NCBI GenBank assembly: GCA_934486705.1
Contig: CAKSQS010000004.1
Span: forward strand, 1 to 64,000
Source: an uncultured Eubacteriales bacterium
GTDB lineage: Bacteria; Bacillota; Clostridia; Oscillospirales; Acutalibacteraceae
Length of the DNA: 64,000 nt
Direction of reading: 5' to 3'
Shown: piece after piece, positions 27,432-36,561 of the stretch
How positions within the stretch are numbered: position 1 is the stretch's first letter
Layout: each line of letters begins with the position of its first letter
Program-made: the position numbers and the translations under genes
Notes under the pieces: generated by a model
The model's input: only the letters and a program-made list of their open reading frames with translations
What the model was told of the DNA's origin: nothing
The model's database searches: none

Positions 27432-28769
27432 TTACTGAAAAGTAATATTGCAGCCTATCTGCTGCTGACACTGCGTAAGTCCCGCCGCCACAATCGCCTT
27501 GGTTCTTTCGTAGGATTTAGCCGATTTTGTCGCCGCAGTGCCCGTCAGCCCGAATTTCTCCGCGCCGTCGTTTGCGCTTTCAAGCGGGTAAACGGTATAT
27601 AAATAACCGTTATGACCCGATTGCTTATATTTATCCACCCAAGTAGGCACAATTTTCAGGTCCGAAAGGGCTACGCCGTCCTTATTCTTTTTAAGGGTGA
27701 AATCAAATAATAAGCCGTCTTCGGTATGACCCGAAGGGCAGTCCTTAAGCAGCTCCTGTCGCTGATTTGAAATGCAGTTTCCCGTGGAATAAAGGCATAT
27801 GGTATAGCCCTCGCCGCCCTCGGGGCGGATAAGCTCCACTGGCTGAATAACGTGCGGGTGGCTGCCTATTATCATATTAACGCCCAAGTTTGAAAGCTTT
27901 TGCGCTATGGTTTTCTGCCAGGTGTTGGGGCTTGTCTGGTATTCGTTGCCCCAGTGCATATAAAACACAATATACTCCGCGCCCTGCGTTTTCATTTCGC
28001 TTATTACCTTTTCAGCCTCGGCGTAAAATTCGTCTATTCTGTCATACGAAAAGCTGTTTATAAGGTTGTTAGCCTCCTCGGCTATTATAGCGCCGTTTAA
28101 GTATTTCCTGCCGGGGGTTTGACCCGAGGTTTCGTAGGTGTAATCGGCAAGCCCTATTTTTATGTTGTTTATCTCCTTTACGGCGTAAGCGGGGTCGGTT
28201 TCAAGCTCCCTTGTGCCTATAAACTCAATTCCCTTTTGCTTTAATACCTGCGCCGTGCGCTTAAGCCCGAAAAGCCCCGTATCGTAGGAGTGGTTGTTCG
28301 AGGTTATAAGGAAATTAAGCCCCGAATCCTTTATGGTATCGGCAAGGCTGTCGGGTGTGTTAAAGGCGGGGTAACCGCTGTATTTACCCGATTCCGTACC
28401 GCCGAAGGTGACCTCAAGGTTTGCAACCGAGAGATCCGCCGCCTTAAAGTAAGAGGAAAGATTTTTGAAATACGGGCTGAAATCGTATTCGCCCGATTGC
28501 GTTCTCGCGCCGTCCACCTGGGTTGAGTGCACCATAATATCGCCCGTTGATATTACCCTTGCAGCAGTTTCGGGTATTACAACGCTTTCTGCCTTTGAAG
28601 AATCGGTGCTCTGCGAATTATCGGGCTTCTTTTTATCGCCCGATTTTAAAATCGCGTTTACCGAAAACGCCACAATCGCCGCTACCGCCAGCAGCACCGC
28701 CGCGCAGCAGGTTAAAAAAATTCGTCGTTTTACAATTGCCTGCTGTCTCTTTGTACGTGTTTTTGCCAT
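27432..28769 (-). CDS. CapA-family metallophosphatase-like membrane protein
   Basis: A 445-residue protein with a basic N-terminus, one membrane anchor (about 15-35) and an extracellular PGA_cap domain. Landmarks are the metal-site motifs STGDIMVHSTQVDG, LSVANLEVTFGG, ITSNNHSYD and YMHWGNEYQ, then GSHPHVIQPVE. The family includes CapA/PgsA of poly-gamma-glutamate capsule synthesis, but most members in clostridia are lone surface proteins. No capBC genes are present, so capsule synthesis is not supported. It lies between alaX and galT in a tight run. Confidence 0.85.
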   Translation of the reverse strand: MAKTRTKRQQAIVKRRIFLTCCAAVLLAVAAIVAFSVNAILKSGDKKKPDNSQSTDSSKAESVVIPETAARVISTGDIMVHSTQVDGARTQSGEYDFSPYFKNLSSYFKAADLSVANLEVTFGGTESGKYSGYPAFNTPDSLADTIKDSGLNFLITSNNHSYDTGLFGLKRTAQVLKQKGIEFIGTRELETDPAYAVKEINNIKIGLADYTYETSGQTPGRKYLNGAIIAEEANNLINSFSYDRIDEFYAEAEKVISEMKTQGAEYIVFYMHWGNEYQTSPNTWQKTIAQKLSNLGVNMIIGSHPHVIQPVELIRPEGGEGYTICLYSTGNCISNQRQELLKDCPSGHTEDGLLFDFTLKKNKDGVALSDLKIVPTWVDKYKQSGHNGYLYTVYPLESANDGAEKFGLTGTAATKSAKSYERTKAIVAAGLTQCQQQIGCNITFQ

Positions 28770-28788
28770 TTAAACATCACCCTTATTT

Positions 28789-29931
28789 TTATTCTGTAAA
28801 AAACCTTTCCGTTTCCGCGCGGTCGGCGCACACAGTGCCCTGCCTTATGCCGTTTCTGCCGCCGCCGCGAACGTTAAGCGCGGCTTTGAATTTCGCAAAA
28901 AATTCTCCGAGTGCGGTTTCCTCGCCACATATTGCAAAGGCAAAGCCGCCGTCCGTTTTCGAAAACGCGCCGCGTATGCCGCCAGCCTTTTTGCACAGCG
29001 CGTCGGCTAATAATTGCAGCTCCTTAATATCAAGCCCGTCTTCAAAAACGGCGGTTTTATCTGTATCCGGCGCAAAGCCCGCCGCCTTTTCGGCAATCAG
29101 GCGTTTTTTAAGCGCGGCTGTTTCCGCTTTCTCAGCTGATAACTGCTCATTCAGTCGCACAACCGCCGCCGAAACCTCAAACTGCTTGGCGGAGAGCAGA
29201 TTTGATATTTCCAATACGTTTTTGTACTTTTCGCGGTAATCCCGCAGTGCGTCCGCCCCGCATTTTACAAGCAGCCTTACGCCGCCCTTGTATTTTTCAA
29301 AATCCAGAATTTTTATAACGCCTATTTCGCCCGTTGCCTTAACGTGCGGCGCGCAGCAGGCGCAAACGTCCACGCCCTTAATTTCCACTATGCGCACATT
29401 TTCCTTTAAATCAAGCTTGCTTCTGTAATCAAGTTGTTTAAGCTCTTCGTCGGTCGGGTAGTAGGCTTTTACAGGCAGATTTTCATACACCGCTTTGTTT
29501 GCAAGGTCCTCAATTTCGTCAAGCTGCCGCCTTGTAAGCTCGCCGTCAAAGTCCATTGTCATTTCCGCTCCCAAATGAAAGCCTACATTATTAAAGCCGT
29601 AAAGGCGGTGCACTATTCCCGAAATTATATGCTCGCCCGAGTGGTTCTGCATATTGCGAAAGCGAAAATCAAAATCTATTTTACAGTCATAGGCTTGTCC
29701 CACACTCAGCGGCTTATCGGCGTAGTGCAGTATTTCGCCGTTTTTTATCTGCACGTCAGATATATACGCGTCGCCTATATATCCGCGGTCGCTCTGCTGA
29801 CCGCCGCCCTCGGGGAAAAATGCGGTTTGGTTTAAAACTACGGCATATTTTTCTCCCGCCTTTTCGCAGGATAATACCGCGCCCGTAAATTCCTTTAAAT
29901 GAGAGTCCTTATCGTATAGCTTTTCGGTCAT
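28789..29931 (-). CDS. Alanyl-tRNA editing protein, AlaX-L type
   Basis: A 380-residue free-standing editing enzyme that hydrolyses wrongly charged Ser- or Gly-tRNA(Ala). The zinc site is H97 and H101 in NHSGEHIISG and C192 with H196 in CACCAPHVKATGEIG. The N-terminal part resembles the alanyl-tRNA synthetase entry (FPEGGGQQSDRG). A coiled coil (about 225-270) and a glycine-rich C-terminal DHHA1-like end (RGGGRNGIRQG) make it the long AlaX form. It overlaps murC by four bases. Confidence 0.9.
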   Translation of the reverse strand: MTEKLYDKDSHLKEFTGAVLSCEKAGEKYAVVLNQTAFFPEGGGQQSDRGYIGDAYISDVQIKNGEILHYADKPLSVGQAYDCKIDFDFRFRNMQNHSGEHIISGIVHRLYGFNNVGFHLGAEMTMDFDGELTRRQLDEIEDLANKAVYENLPVKAYYPTDEELKQLDYRSKLDLKENVRIVEIKGVDVCACCAPHVKATGEIGVIKILDFEKYKGGVRLLVKCGADALRDYREKYKNVLEISNLLSAKQFEVSAAVVRLNEQLSAEKAETAALKKRLIAEKAAGFAPDTDKTAVFEDGLDIKELQLLADALCKKAGGIRGAFSKTDGGFAFAICGEETALGEFFAKFKAALNVRGGGRNGIRQGTVCADRAETERFFTE

Positions 29932-31304
29932 TCGGCGTGCCTGCCTTGTATAATGTGCGCCGCCTTGTAAATATCGCCGCCGCCCATTGTAATAACCAAA
30001 TCACCGGGTTGGGCGATTTCTTCAATCTTATCGGCTATATTTTCAAACCCGTCCACTACGCAAACATCGCGAAGCCCCGCCGCCAAATCCTCGCTTTTAA
30101 TGCCGTAGGTGTTTTTCTCGCGCGAGCCCATAATCGGGGTGAGTATCACCTTATCGGCAATGGAGAGCGCCTTTATAAAATCGTCCTTTAAAAGCGCGGT
30201 GCGCGAAAAGGTAAAGGGCTGAAACACCGCTATAACGTTATTATAATCAAGCTCCTTTGCAGCGGTAAGGGTGGCTTTAATTTCGGTCGGGTGGTGGGCG
30301 TAATCGTCGGCTAACATAAAGCCGTCGTACTCGCCCAAAAATTCAAAACGTCTGCCCGCGCCCGTAAATTTTTCAATTGCGCTCTTAATTCCGTCCGCCG
30401 AGACGCCCATATCAAAGCACACGGCAAAAGCGGCAAGCCCGTTTAGAACATTGTGTTTACCCGGTATGTGCATTTCAATATTTATTATTTTTTCGTTATT
30501 CTTTATCACATCAAACGCAAACCCGCGCTTGCGGCTTTCTATATTTTCGGCGCGGTAAAAATTCTCTTTCCCGAAGCCGAAGGTAATAATATCCGCCTCA
30601 ATATCCTTTGCGGCGGTTAAAACGCGGCTGTCATCCCCGTTTATATACGCCGTTTTCGCCATTTTCAAAAATTTATGGAAAGAAAGGGTCATATTCTCCA
30701 TAGTCTTGAAATAGTCAAGGTGGTCGTTATCTATATTAAGCAGCACCGCAATATCGGGCGAGAGCTGCAAAAAGGTATCAACAAACTCGCAGGATTCGCA
30801 AACCATTGTTTCCGATTTACCCGAAATACCGTTTGAATTTATAAGCGGCAGCTTTCCGCCTATAACCGCGGTAGGATCCATCTTGTTTAAAATTAAAATT
30901 TGTGTTATCATAGAGGTAACGGTGGTTTTGCCGTGCGTGCCGCACACCCCTATAACATTATCAAAGTGGCGGGTAAGCGCGCCTAACATATGCGAGCGCT
31001 CCATTGTGGGTATGCCCTGCTCGCGCGCAGCGCAAAGCTCGGGGTTATCGGCGGCTATTGCGGCGGAGTACACCACAAGCTCCGCGCCCTTTATGTTTTC
31101 AGCCCTGTGCCCCATATAAACCTTTATGCCGAGGTTTTTAATTCTGGTTAAAGGATCGCTTTCGTTATTATCCGACCCCGTAAGGATGTACCCCTTACCG
31201 TGCAGTATTTCGGCAAGCGGGCACATTCCGCTGCCGCCTATGCCTATCATATGAATATGCTTTACCTGTGTTATGATCTTATCCTCATCGCGAAGCTGCT
31301 TCAT
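29928..31304 (-). CDS. murC: UDP-N-acetylmuramate-L-alanine ligase
   Basis: A 458-residue Mur ligase that adds the first amino acid of the peptidoglycan stem peptide. It has the N-terminal GIGGSGM nucleotide-binding motif (21-27), the ATP loop GTHGKTT (122-128), central LLNIDNDHLDYF and the C-terminal DDYAHHPTEIKAT. The ATG at 31304 has AAGGAG upstream; the longer frame adds seven unlikely residues. It leads the murC-alaX-capA-galT-aec run and is divergent from cca. Linking murC with other cell-wall and translation-quality genes is not unusual in clostridia. Confidence 0.96.
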   Translation of the reverse strand: MKQLRDEDKIITQVKHIHMIGIGGSGMCPLAEILHGKGYILTGSDNNESDPLTRIKNLGIKVYMGHRAENIKGAELVVYSAAIAADNPELCAAREQGIPTMERSHMLGALTRHFDNVIGVCGTHGKTTVTSMITQILILNKMDPTAVIGGKLPLINSNGISGKSETMVCESCEFVDTFLQLSPDIAVLLNIDNDHLDYFKTMENMTLSFHKFLKMAKTAYINGDDSRVLTAAKDIEADIITFGFGKENFYRAENIESRKRGFAFDVIKNNEKIINIEMHIPGKHNVLNGLAAFAVCFDMGVSADGIKSAIEKFTGAGRRFEFLGEYDGFMLADDYAHHPTEIKATLTAAKELDYNNVIAVFQPFTFSRTALLKDDFIKALSIADKVILTPIMGSREKNTYGIKSEDLAAGLRDVCVVDGFENIADKIEEIAQPGDLVITMGGGDIYKAAHIIQGRHAE

Positions 31305-31392
31305 AATCGGTCTCCTTAAAAACATTATTACTTATTATTATATTGCTAAACGGCAAAAAAATAAACCCTTTTTTGAAAGGAAAATAAAAATT

Positions 31393-32544
31393 ATGCTATT
31401 TTTACCGAGCGACACCGAATATATTATTGAAACCTTGCAAAAAAACGGCTATGAGGCGTATGCCGTGGGCGGCTGCGTGCGCGATATGCTGAACGGCGAT
31501 ACTCCGCATGATTTTGACATTACCACCTCTGCCGAGCCAGAGGCCGTTATATCGCTGTTTGAAAAAACCGTGCCCACGGGCATAAAGCACGGCACGGTTA
31601 CGGTTATTATAAACGGCGTGCCGAACGAGGTAACTACCTACCGAACCGACGGCGAATACCGCGACCACCGCCGCCCCGACAGCGTAATTTTCGTAAAAAG
31701 CCTGCGCGAGGACCTTGCCCGCCGCGATTTTACCGTAAACGCGATGGCATATAACAAGGTTGACGGCTTAAAGGACTTTTTCGGCGGTAAGGATGATATA
31801 AAGAACCGCATTTTGCGCGCGGTGGGTGAGCCCGAACGCCGATTTTACGAAGACGCGCTGAGAATTTTGCGGCTTTTCCGCTTTTCCTCGGTTTTGGGGT
31901 TTAATATTGAAGAAAACACCCTTAAGGCGGCTTTGGAGTATGCGCCCACGCTTAAAAACGTAAGCGCCGAGCGGATTTATTCCGAGCTTTTAAAAACCGT
32001 TTGCGGTAAAAACCCCGCCGCATTAAAACCGCTGACCGATATTGGCGGGCTTGGCTTTTTAGGGCTTAATACTGCCCCCGATTACGGTGTATTGCCGCTT
32101 TTAAGCTCGGCTGATACAAAGCTTTTCGCCTTTCTTTATTCGGGTGGGGCGGAGGTTACAGCCACGCTGGACTTTTTGAAAGTGCCGAACAAAACCAAAA
32201 AAGCCGCGCGGGATATGCTCGCACTTCTGAATATGCCGTTTCCGAGCACGAAAACCGAAATCAAGGAAATGCTTTATTTAACCTCGCCCCTATCGGTCGG
32301 AAATTATTTTGATTATAAGGCGGCTTGCGGCAAGGACTGCGAAAACGTGCGGAATATGCTATCGGAAATAATAAAAAACGCCGAGCCTTATAAAATTTCC
32401 GACCTTAAAATATGCGGCGAGGACCTTAAAAAGCTCGGTATAAGCGGCAGGGAAGTCGGCGAAAAGCTCGAATTTTTGCGAAAGCGCGTAATAGCCGACC
32501 CCACTCTTAACACTAAAAAAAGATTGACGGAAATGCTGTTTTGA
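31393..32544 (+). CDS. cca: CCA tRNA nucleotidyltransferase
   Basis: A 383-residue class II nucleotidyltransferase that builds or repairs the CCA end of tRNA. The head has VGGCVRDML with the catalytic pair D40 and D42 in PHDFDITTSAEP, then the RRDFTVNAMAYN motif and DALRILRLFRFSSVLGF. The body and tail are all-helical and no HD phosphohydrolase domain is present. The ATG has AAAGGA upstream; the longer frame reading back across the murC gene is rejected. A poly-A polymerase reading is possible but less likely in Firmicutes. Confidence 0.93.
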   Translation: MLFLPSDTEYIIETLQKNGYEAYAVGGCVRDMLNGDTPHDFDITTSAEPEAVISLFEKTVPTGIKHGTVTVIINGVPNEVTTYRTDGEYRDHRRPDSVIFVKSLREDLARRDFTVNAMAYNKVDGLKDFFGGKDDIKNRILRAVGEPERRFYEDALRILRLFRFSSVLGFNIEENTLKAALEYAPTLKNVSAERIYSELLKTVCGKNPAALKPLTDIGGLGFLGLNTAPDYGVLPLLSSADTKLFAFLYSGGAEVTATLDFLKVPNKTKKAARDMLALLNMPFPSTKTEIKEMLYLTSPLSVGNYFDYKAACGKDCENVRNMLSEIIKNAEPYKISDLKICGEDLKKLGISGREVGEKLEFLRKRVIADPTLNTKKRLTEMLF

Positions 32545-32557
32545 CCGCCGTTATTTC

Positions 32558-32586
32558 TTGACACGACAATGCCGCTGTGATACAAT
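32558..32586 (+). promoter_or_regulatory. Sigma-A promoter of the large autolysin gene
   Basis: TTGACA (32558-32563), 17-base spacer, TACAAT (32581-32586), about 65 bases before the ATG at 32657, which has ACGGAGG upstream. Confidence 0.85.
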
Positions 32587-32656
32587 TTATTATGTTAAAA
32601 TATCAGCGGTTGTCAGCCGCCGAAATCAATAAGCAATTCATGCACGGAGGAAAAAA

Positions 32657-35600
32657 ATGAAACGCTTAATTTCAATTGCACTATCTGTTTTAATGTTAGC
32701 AACCTTTATGGTTACGGGCTTTACCGCAAGCGCCGAGACCGCTAAACCGTATATTACGGTTGTTATAGACCCGGGCCACGGCGGCGACGACCCCGGCTCA
32801 AGCAACCAGACATATCATGTTAACGAGCGGGAAGTAAACCTGAAAATAGCGCAGTATTTCAAGGCGGAGCTTGAAACCTATGCGGGCGTAAAGGTTTATA
32901 TGACAAGGTGCGATAATACCGATAAAAGTCTCGGTACAGGCGGCGATGGCCTACGCAAGCGCGCAGAGGCGGCAGAAAACTACGGCGCAGACGTGATTAT
33001 AAGCGTTCATTGTAATGCAAATGAAGATAAATCCGTTCGCGGGGCGGAGGTATACTACCAGAACGAAAGCCGCTACTACCACGAATTTCATACGCAGGGC
33101 AAGCTTTTGGCAGAAGGTATTCTTTCCAACCTTGCTTCACTCGGAATAAGTAACAGGGGTGCCAAAACAAGAAACAGCACCGACGGCGAGACATATGACG
33201 ACGGTCATTTGGCGGATTATTACACCCTTTTAATATCTTCAAGACTCAGAGGTATAATGGGGCTTATAGTAGAGCATGCATTTATCAGCACAAATACCGA
33301 TTACAATGACTTTTTAAGCACCGACGCAAAACTGAAAAAATTGGGCATAGCCGACGCGAGCGCCGTTGCAAAGCACTACAATCTGCGGAAAAAGCAGGAC
33401 CCCCCGATTGCCGACGGCACATACTTAATTACCGCCATGTCGGATAAAGAGTCGGTTTTGGGAGAAAATAACGGCGTTGTCGGCTTAGCTGCGGAAACAA
33501 GGGAAGACAGTCAGCTTTTCAATATCAGCGCGACGAACGACGGTACATATAAAATAATAAATAAGTCAACAGGTCTTGCCCTTACAAAAAAGGACGGAGA
33601 AGTAACGCTTGAAAAATACTCCGATGCAGCCAATCAAAAATGGGCGCTGAACAGCGTTAAAAACACCGAATTTTACTGCATTGAAAACAATGAAAATTTC
33701 CTCACCTGTGATAATACCTTAAAGCTTGCAGAATACGGCAACACGGAAAACCAAAGGTTCTTATTTGTACCCGTTTCAGATAATATAGGAGATAAATCGG
33801 TTCTTGTTGCAAGCAAGCTTGATCCGAACAAGGTGCTTGACATATACAGTGCCGGCAGAGAAAATAACGCCAACTGCCAAATATACGATGAAAACCGTTC
33901 CGACGCACAGATATTCGATTTAAAGTACAGTAACGGGTATTATACCATTGAAAATCAGGGTTCGCATAAAGTCCTTACCGTAAACGAAACAGCCGTAAAT
34001 TACGGTGCAAACGTATACCAGTATGAATCGACCGGCTCTGTAAATCAAAAATGGATATTAAAGCAAAACAGCGACGCAAGCTACAGCTTTATCTCCCGAG
34101 CCAACGGACTTTGCATGGATGTTGAGAACGGACGCGCCAAAAACCTTGCCAACATTCAAGTCTATCAGCCCAACGGAAGCGACGCGCAGAAGTTTATACT
34201 TATAAACGAGAAATACGCAGATATAAAAAGCGGCGTATATAGATTCGGCTCGTCTCTTAACGGCGGAAAGTCTGTTATGGATGTAGCGAACGCAAGCACA
34301 AAATCGGGCGGTAACATCTGGCTTTTTGAAAATAACAATTCACCTGCGCAAAGGTTCAGAATAGAAAAAACCACACTCGGTTATTACAAGATCACCTCGG
34401 TTTTATCGGGAATGTCGCTTGATGTGACGGCCGCAAGGTATAATGACGGAACAAACCTGCAGCAGTTTACCTTTAATGATTCGCTTGCCCAAAGGTGGAT
34501 AATAGAAGAAAACGAAGATTCCACCTACACAATAATTTCAAGATGTAACGGAAAGGCGATAGACGTATACAATGCCGACACCGCAAACGGCACGAATATA
34601 CACCTCTACCGCAAAAACAATTCCCCCGCTCAAGCCTTTATATTCAGTAAATATTTTGAGCTGCCCGGCGAAATTAAAAGATCCGTCACATTAACAAACG
34701 GCACGTATTTAATCGCGCCCATGTCGGATAAACAGTCCGTTTTGGGAGAAAATGATGGCGCTGTCGGTTTGGCTGCCGAAACAGGAGGCAACAATCAGCT
34801 TTTCGAGGTAAGCACGGCAAACAACGGTACATATAAAATAATAAATAAGTCAACAGGTCTTGCCCTTACAAAAAAGGACGGGGAAGTAACGCTTGAAAAA
34901 TACTCCGCCTCGAACGCCGACCAGAAGTGGACCTTAAACGGCGTTAACAATACCGAATTTTACTGCATAAGAAACGGTGAAAAATTCATCACTTGTGATG
35001 AGAGCTTAAAGCTCGCCGAATACGGCAGCACGGAAAACCAAAAGTTTTTATTTGTTCCCGCTTCGCAAAATATAGGGGATAAATCGGTTCTTATTGCAAA
35101 CAAGCTTGATGTAAACAAGGTGCTTGATATATACAGCGCCGGCAGAGAAAATAACGCCAACTGCCAAATATACGATGAAAACCGTTCCGACGCACAGATA
35201 TTCGATTTAAAGTACAGTAACGGGTATTATACCATTGAAAATCAGGGTTCGCATAAAGTCCTTACCGTAAACGAAACAGCCGTAAATTACGGTGCAAACG
35301 TATACCAGTATGAATCGACCGGCTCTGTAAATCAAAAATGGATATTAAAGCAAAACAGCGACGCAAGCTACAGCTTTATCTCCCGAGCCAACGGACTTTG
35401 CATGGATGTTGAGAACGGACGCGCCAAAAACCTTGCCAACATTCAAGTCTATCAGCCCAACGGAAGCGACGCGCAGAAGTTTATACTTATAAACGAGAAA
35501 TACGCAGATATAAAAAGCGGCGTATATAGATTCGGCTCGTCTCTTAACGGCGGAAAGTCTGTTATGGATGTAGCGAACGCAAGCACAAAATCGGGCGGTA

Positions 35601-36472
35601 ACATCTGGCTTTTTGAAAATAACAATTCACCTGCGCAAAGGTTCAGAATAGAAAAAACCACACTCGGTTATTACAAGATCACCTCGGTTTTATCGGGAAT
35701 GTCGCTTGATGTGACGGCCGCAAGGTATAATGACGGAACAAACCTGCAGCAGTTTACCTTTAATGATTCGCTTGCCCAAAGGTGGATAATAGAAGAAAAC
35801 GAAGATTCCACCTACACAATAATTTCAAGATGTAACGGAAAGGCGATAGACGTATACAATGCCGACACCGCAAACGGCACGAATATACACCTCTACCGCA
35901 AAAACAATTCCCCCGCTCAAGCCTTTACAATAGACGGAGTTTACGCGATAATGGACTCGCAGCAGGCAAGCATTGACAGAATGGTGGAGTTTTACAATAC
36001 CAATTCTAAATACAGCTATAACGATTACCTGAACGCTCTCGGCGATAAACGCAGCGCAGCGCCTGCCACATTAAGAGAATTTTGCAAGCTCTACTGTGAT
36101 GAGGCAAACTTTGAGGGTGTAAAGCCCGAGGTTGCTTTCTGCCAGGCTATGCACGAAACGGGCTGGTTGAGATACGGCGGGGATGTGCTGCCTACCCAAT
36201 TTAACTTTGCGGGTATAGGCGCCACAGGCAAAGGAGAAAAAGGCGCAGTCTTTAAAGATGCACGCACGGGCATAATGGCACATATTCAGCACCTGAAAGC
36301 ATACGCTTCAAAGGACAGCCTGAAAAATCCGTGCGTTGACCCACGCTTTATTTATGTCAATCGCGGCTGCGCCACCCATGTGACCGATCTCGGCGGCAAA
36401 TGGGCGGTCAGCCCGACTTACGGAGACAGAATCTCCGCCTTAATTGATAAACTGATATTCAAGCAGCAATAA
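32657..36472 (+). CDS. Two-headed secreted autolysin: amidase, ricin-type repeats, glucosaminidase
   Basis: A 1271-residue exported protein with signal peptide (cut near TASA-ET). Residues 35-240 are an Amidase_3 domain with VVIDPGHGGDDPG, EREVNLKIA, ISVHCNANE and GLIVEHAFISTNTDYNDF, including the zinc and glutamate residues. From about 250 to 1095 come beta-trefoil (ricin B / RICIN) repeats arranged as two 429-residue units, with many NQKWxL, AQRFRI and AQAF terminal strands. The C-terminus (about 1115-1271) is a glucosaminidase of the LytD type, with PEVAFCQAMHETGWLRYGG and TQFNFAGIGATG. It should cut both the stem peptide and the glycan while binding sugars. The second halves of the two units appear identical in DNA. 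Confidence 0.9.
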   Translation: MKRLISIALSVLMLATFMVTGFTASAETAKPYITVVIDPGHGGDDPGSSNQTYHVNEREVNLKIAQYFKAELETYAGVKVYMTRCDNTDKSLGTGGDGLRKRAEAAENYGADVIISVHCNANEDKSVRGAEVYYQNESRYYHEFHTQGKLLAEGILSNLASLGISNRGAKTRNSTDGETYDDGHLADYYTLLISSRLRGIMGLIVEHAFISTNTDYNDFLSTDAKLKKLGIADASAVAKHYNLRKKQDPPIADGTYLITAMSDKESVLGENNGVVGLAAETREDSQLFNISATNDGTYKIINKSTGLALTKKDGEVTLEKYSDAANQKWALNSVKNTEFYCIENNENFLTCDNTLKLAEYGNTENQRFLFVPVSDNIGDKSVLVASKLDPNKVLDIYSAGRENNANCQIYDENRSDAQIFDLKYSNGYYTIENQGSHKVLTVNETAVNYGANVYQYESTGSVNQKWILKQNSDASYSFISRANGLCMDVENGRAKNLANIQVYQPNGSDAQKFILINEKYADIKSGVYRFGSSLNGGKSVMDVANASTKSGGNIWLFENNNSPAQRFRIEKTTLGYYKITSVLSGMSLDVTAARYNDGTNLQQFTFNDSLAQRWIIEENEDSTYTIISRCNGKAIDVYNADTANGTNIHLYRKNNSPAQAFIFSKYFELPGEIKRSVTLTNGTYLIAPMSDKQSVLGENDGAVGLAAETGGNNQLFEVSTANNGTYKIINKSTGLALTKKDGEVTLEKYSASNADQKWTLNGVNNTEFYCIRNGEKFITCDESLKLAEYGSTENQKFLFVPASQNIGDKSVLIANKLDVNKVLDIYSAGRENNANCQIYDENRSDAQIFDLKYSNGYYTIENQGSHKVLTVNETAVNYGANVYQYESTGSVNQKWILKQNSDASYSFISRANGLCMDVENGRAKNLANIQVYQPNGSDAQKFILINEKYADIKSGVYRFGSSLNGGKSVMDVANASTKSGGNIWLFENNNSPAQRFRIEKTTLGYYKITSVLSGMSLDVTAARYNDGTNLQQFTFNDSLAQRWIIEENEDSTYTIISRCNGKAIDVYNADTANGTNIHLYRKNNSPAQAFTIDGVYAIMDSQQASIDRMVEFYNTNSKYSYNDYLNALGDKRSAAPATLREFCKLYCDEANFEGVKPEVAFCQAMHETGWLRYGGDVLPTQFNFAGIGATGKGEKGAVFKDARTGIMAHIQHLKAYASKDSLKNPCVDPRFIYVNRGCATHVTDLGGKWAVSPTYGDRISALIDKLIFKQQ
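33851..34640 (+). repeat. Intragenic direct repeat, copy 1
   Basis: This 790-base stretch appears identical, base for base, to 35138-35927, offset by 1287 bases (429 codons, in frame). It encodes about 263 residues of beta-trefoil repeats. The 140 codons before it in each unit are clearly diverged. Recent recombination or gene conversion within the gene is the simplest reading. Confidence 0.9.
35138..35927 (+). repeat. Intragenic direct repeat, copy 2
   Basis: Partner of 33851-34640. Identity stops one base into the codon after AQAF: copy 1 continues to an IFSKYFELPGE linker, whereas copy 2 leads into the glucosaminidase linker. Confidence 0.9.
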
Positions 36473-36493
36473 AGCAGATGCCGCTCAAACGGC

Positions 36494-36543
36494 AAACGCA
36501 GCAGTCGGCGGGAAATTTAATTTCCCGCCGACTGCTGCGTTTA
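36494..36543. terminator. Bidirectional terminator between autolysin and trkH
   Basis: A perfect long inverted repeat, AAACGCAGCAGTCGGCGGG and its complement, around an AAATTTAATTT loop, between convergent genes. T-rich sequence follows on each side. Confidence 0.9.
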
Positions 36544-36561
36544 TTATATATTAAACTTATA

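Noticed and set aside
27432..28769. Poly-gamma-glutamate capsule locus
   Set aside because: Only a CapA-family protein is present, without CapB or CapC; single CapA-like proteins are common.
33851..35927. Mirror reading frames on the minus strand that occur twice with the same translation
   Set aside because: They are shadows of the duplicated ricin-type segment and have no ribosome sites or family features.
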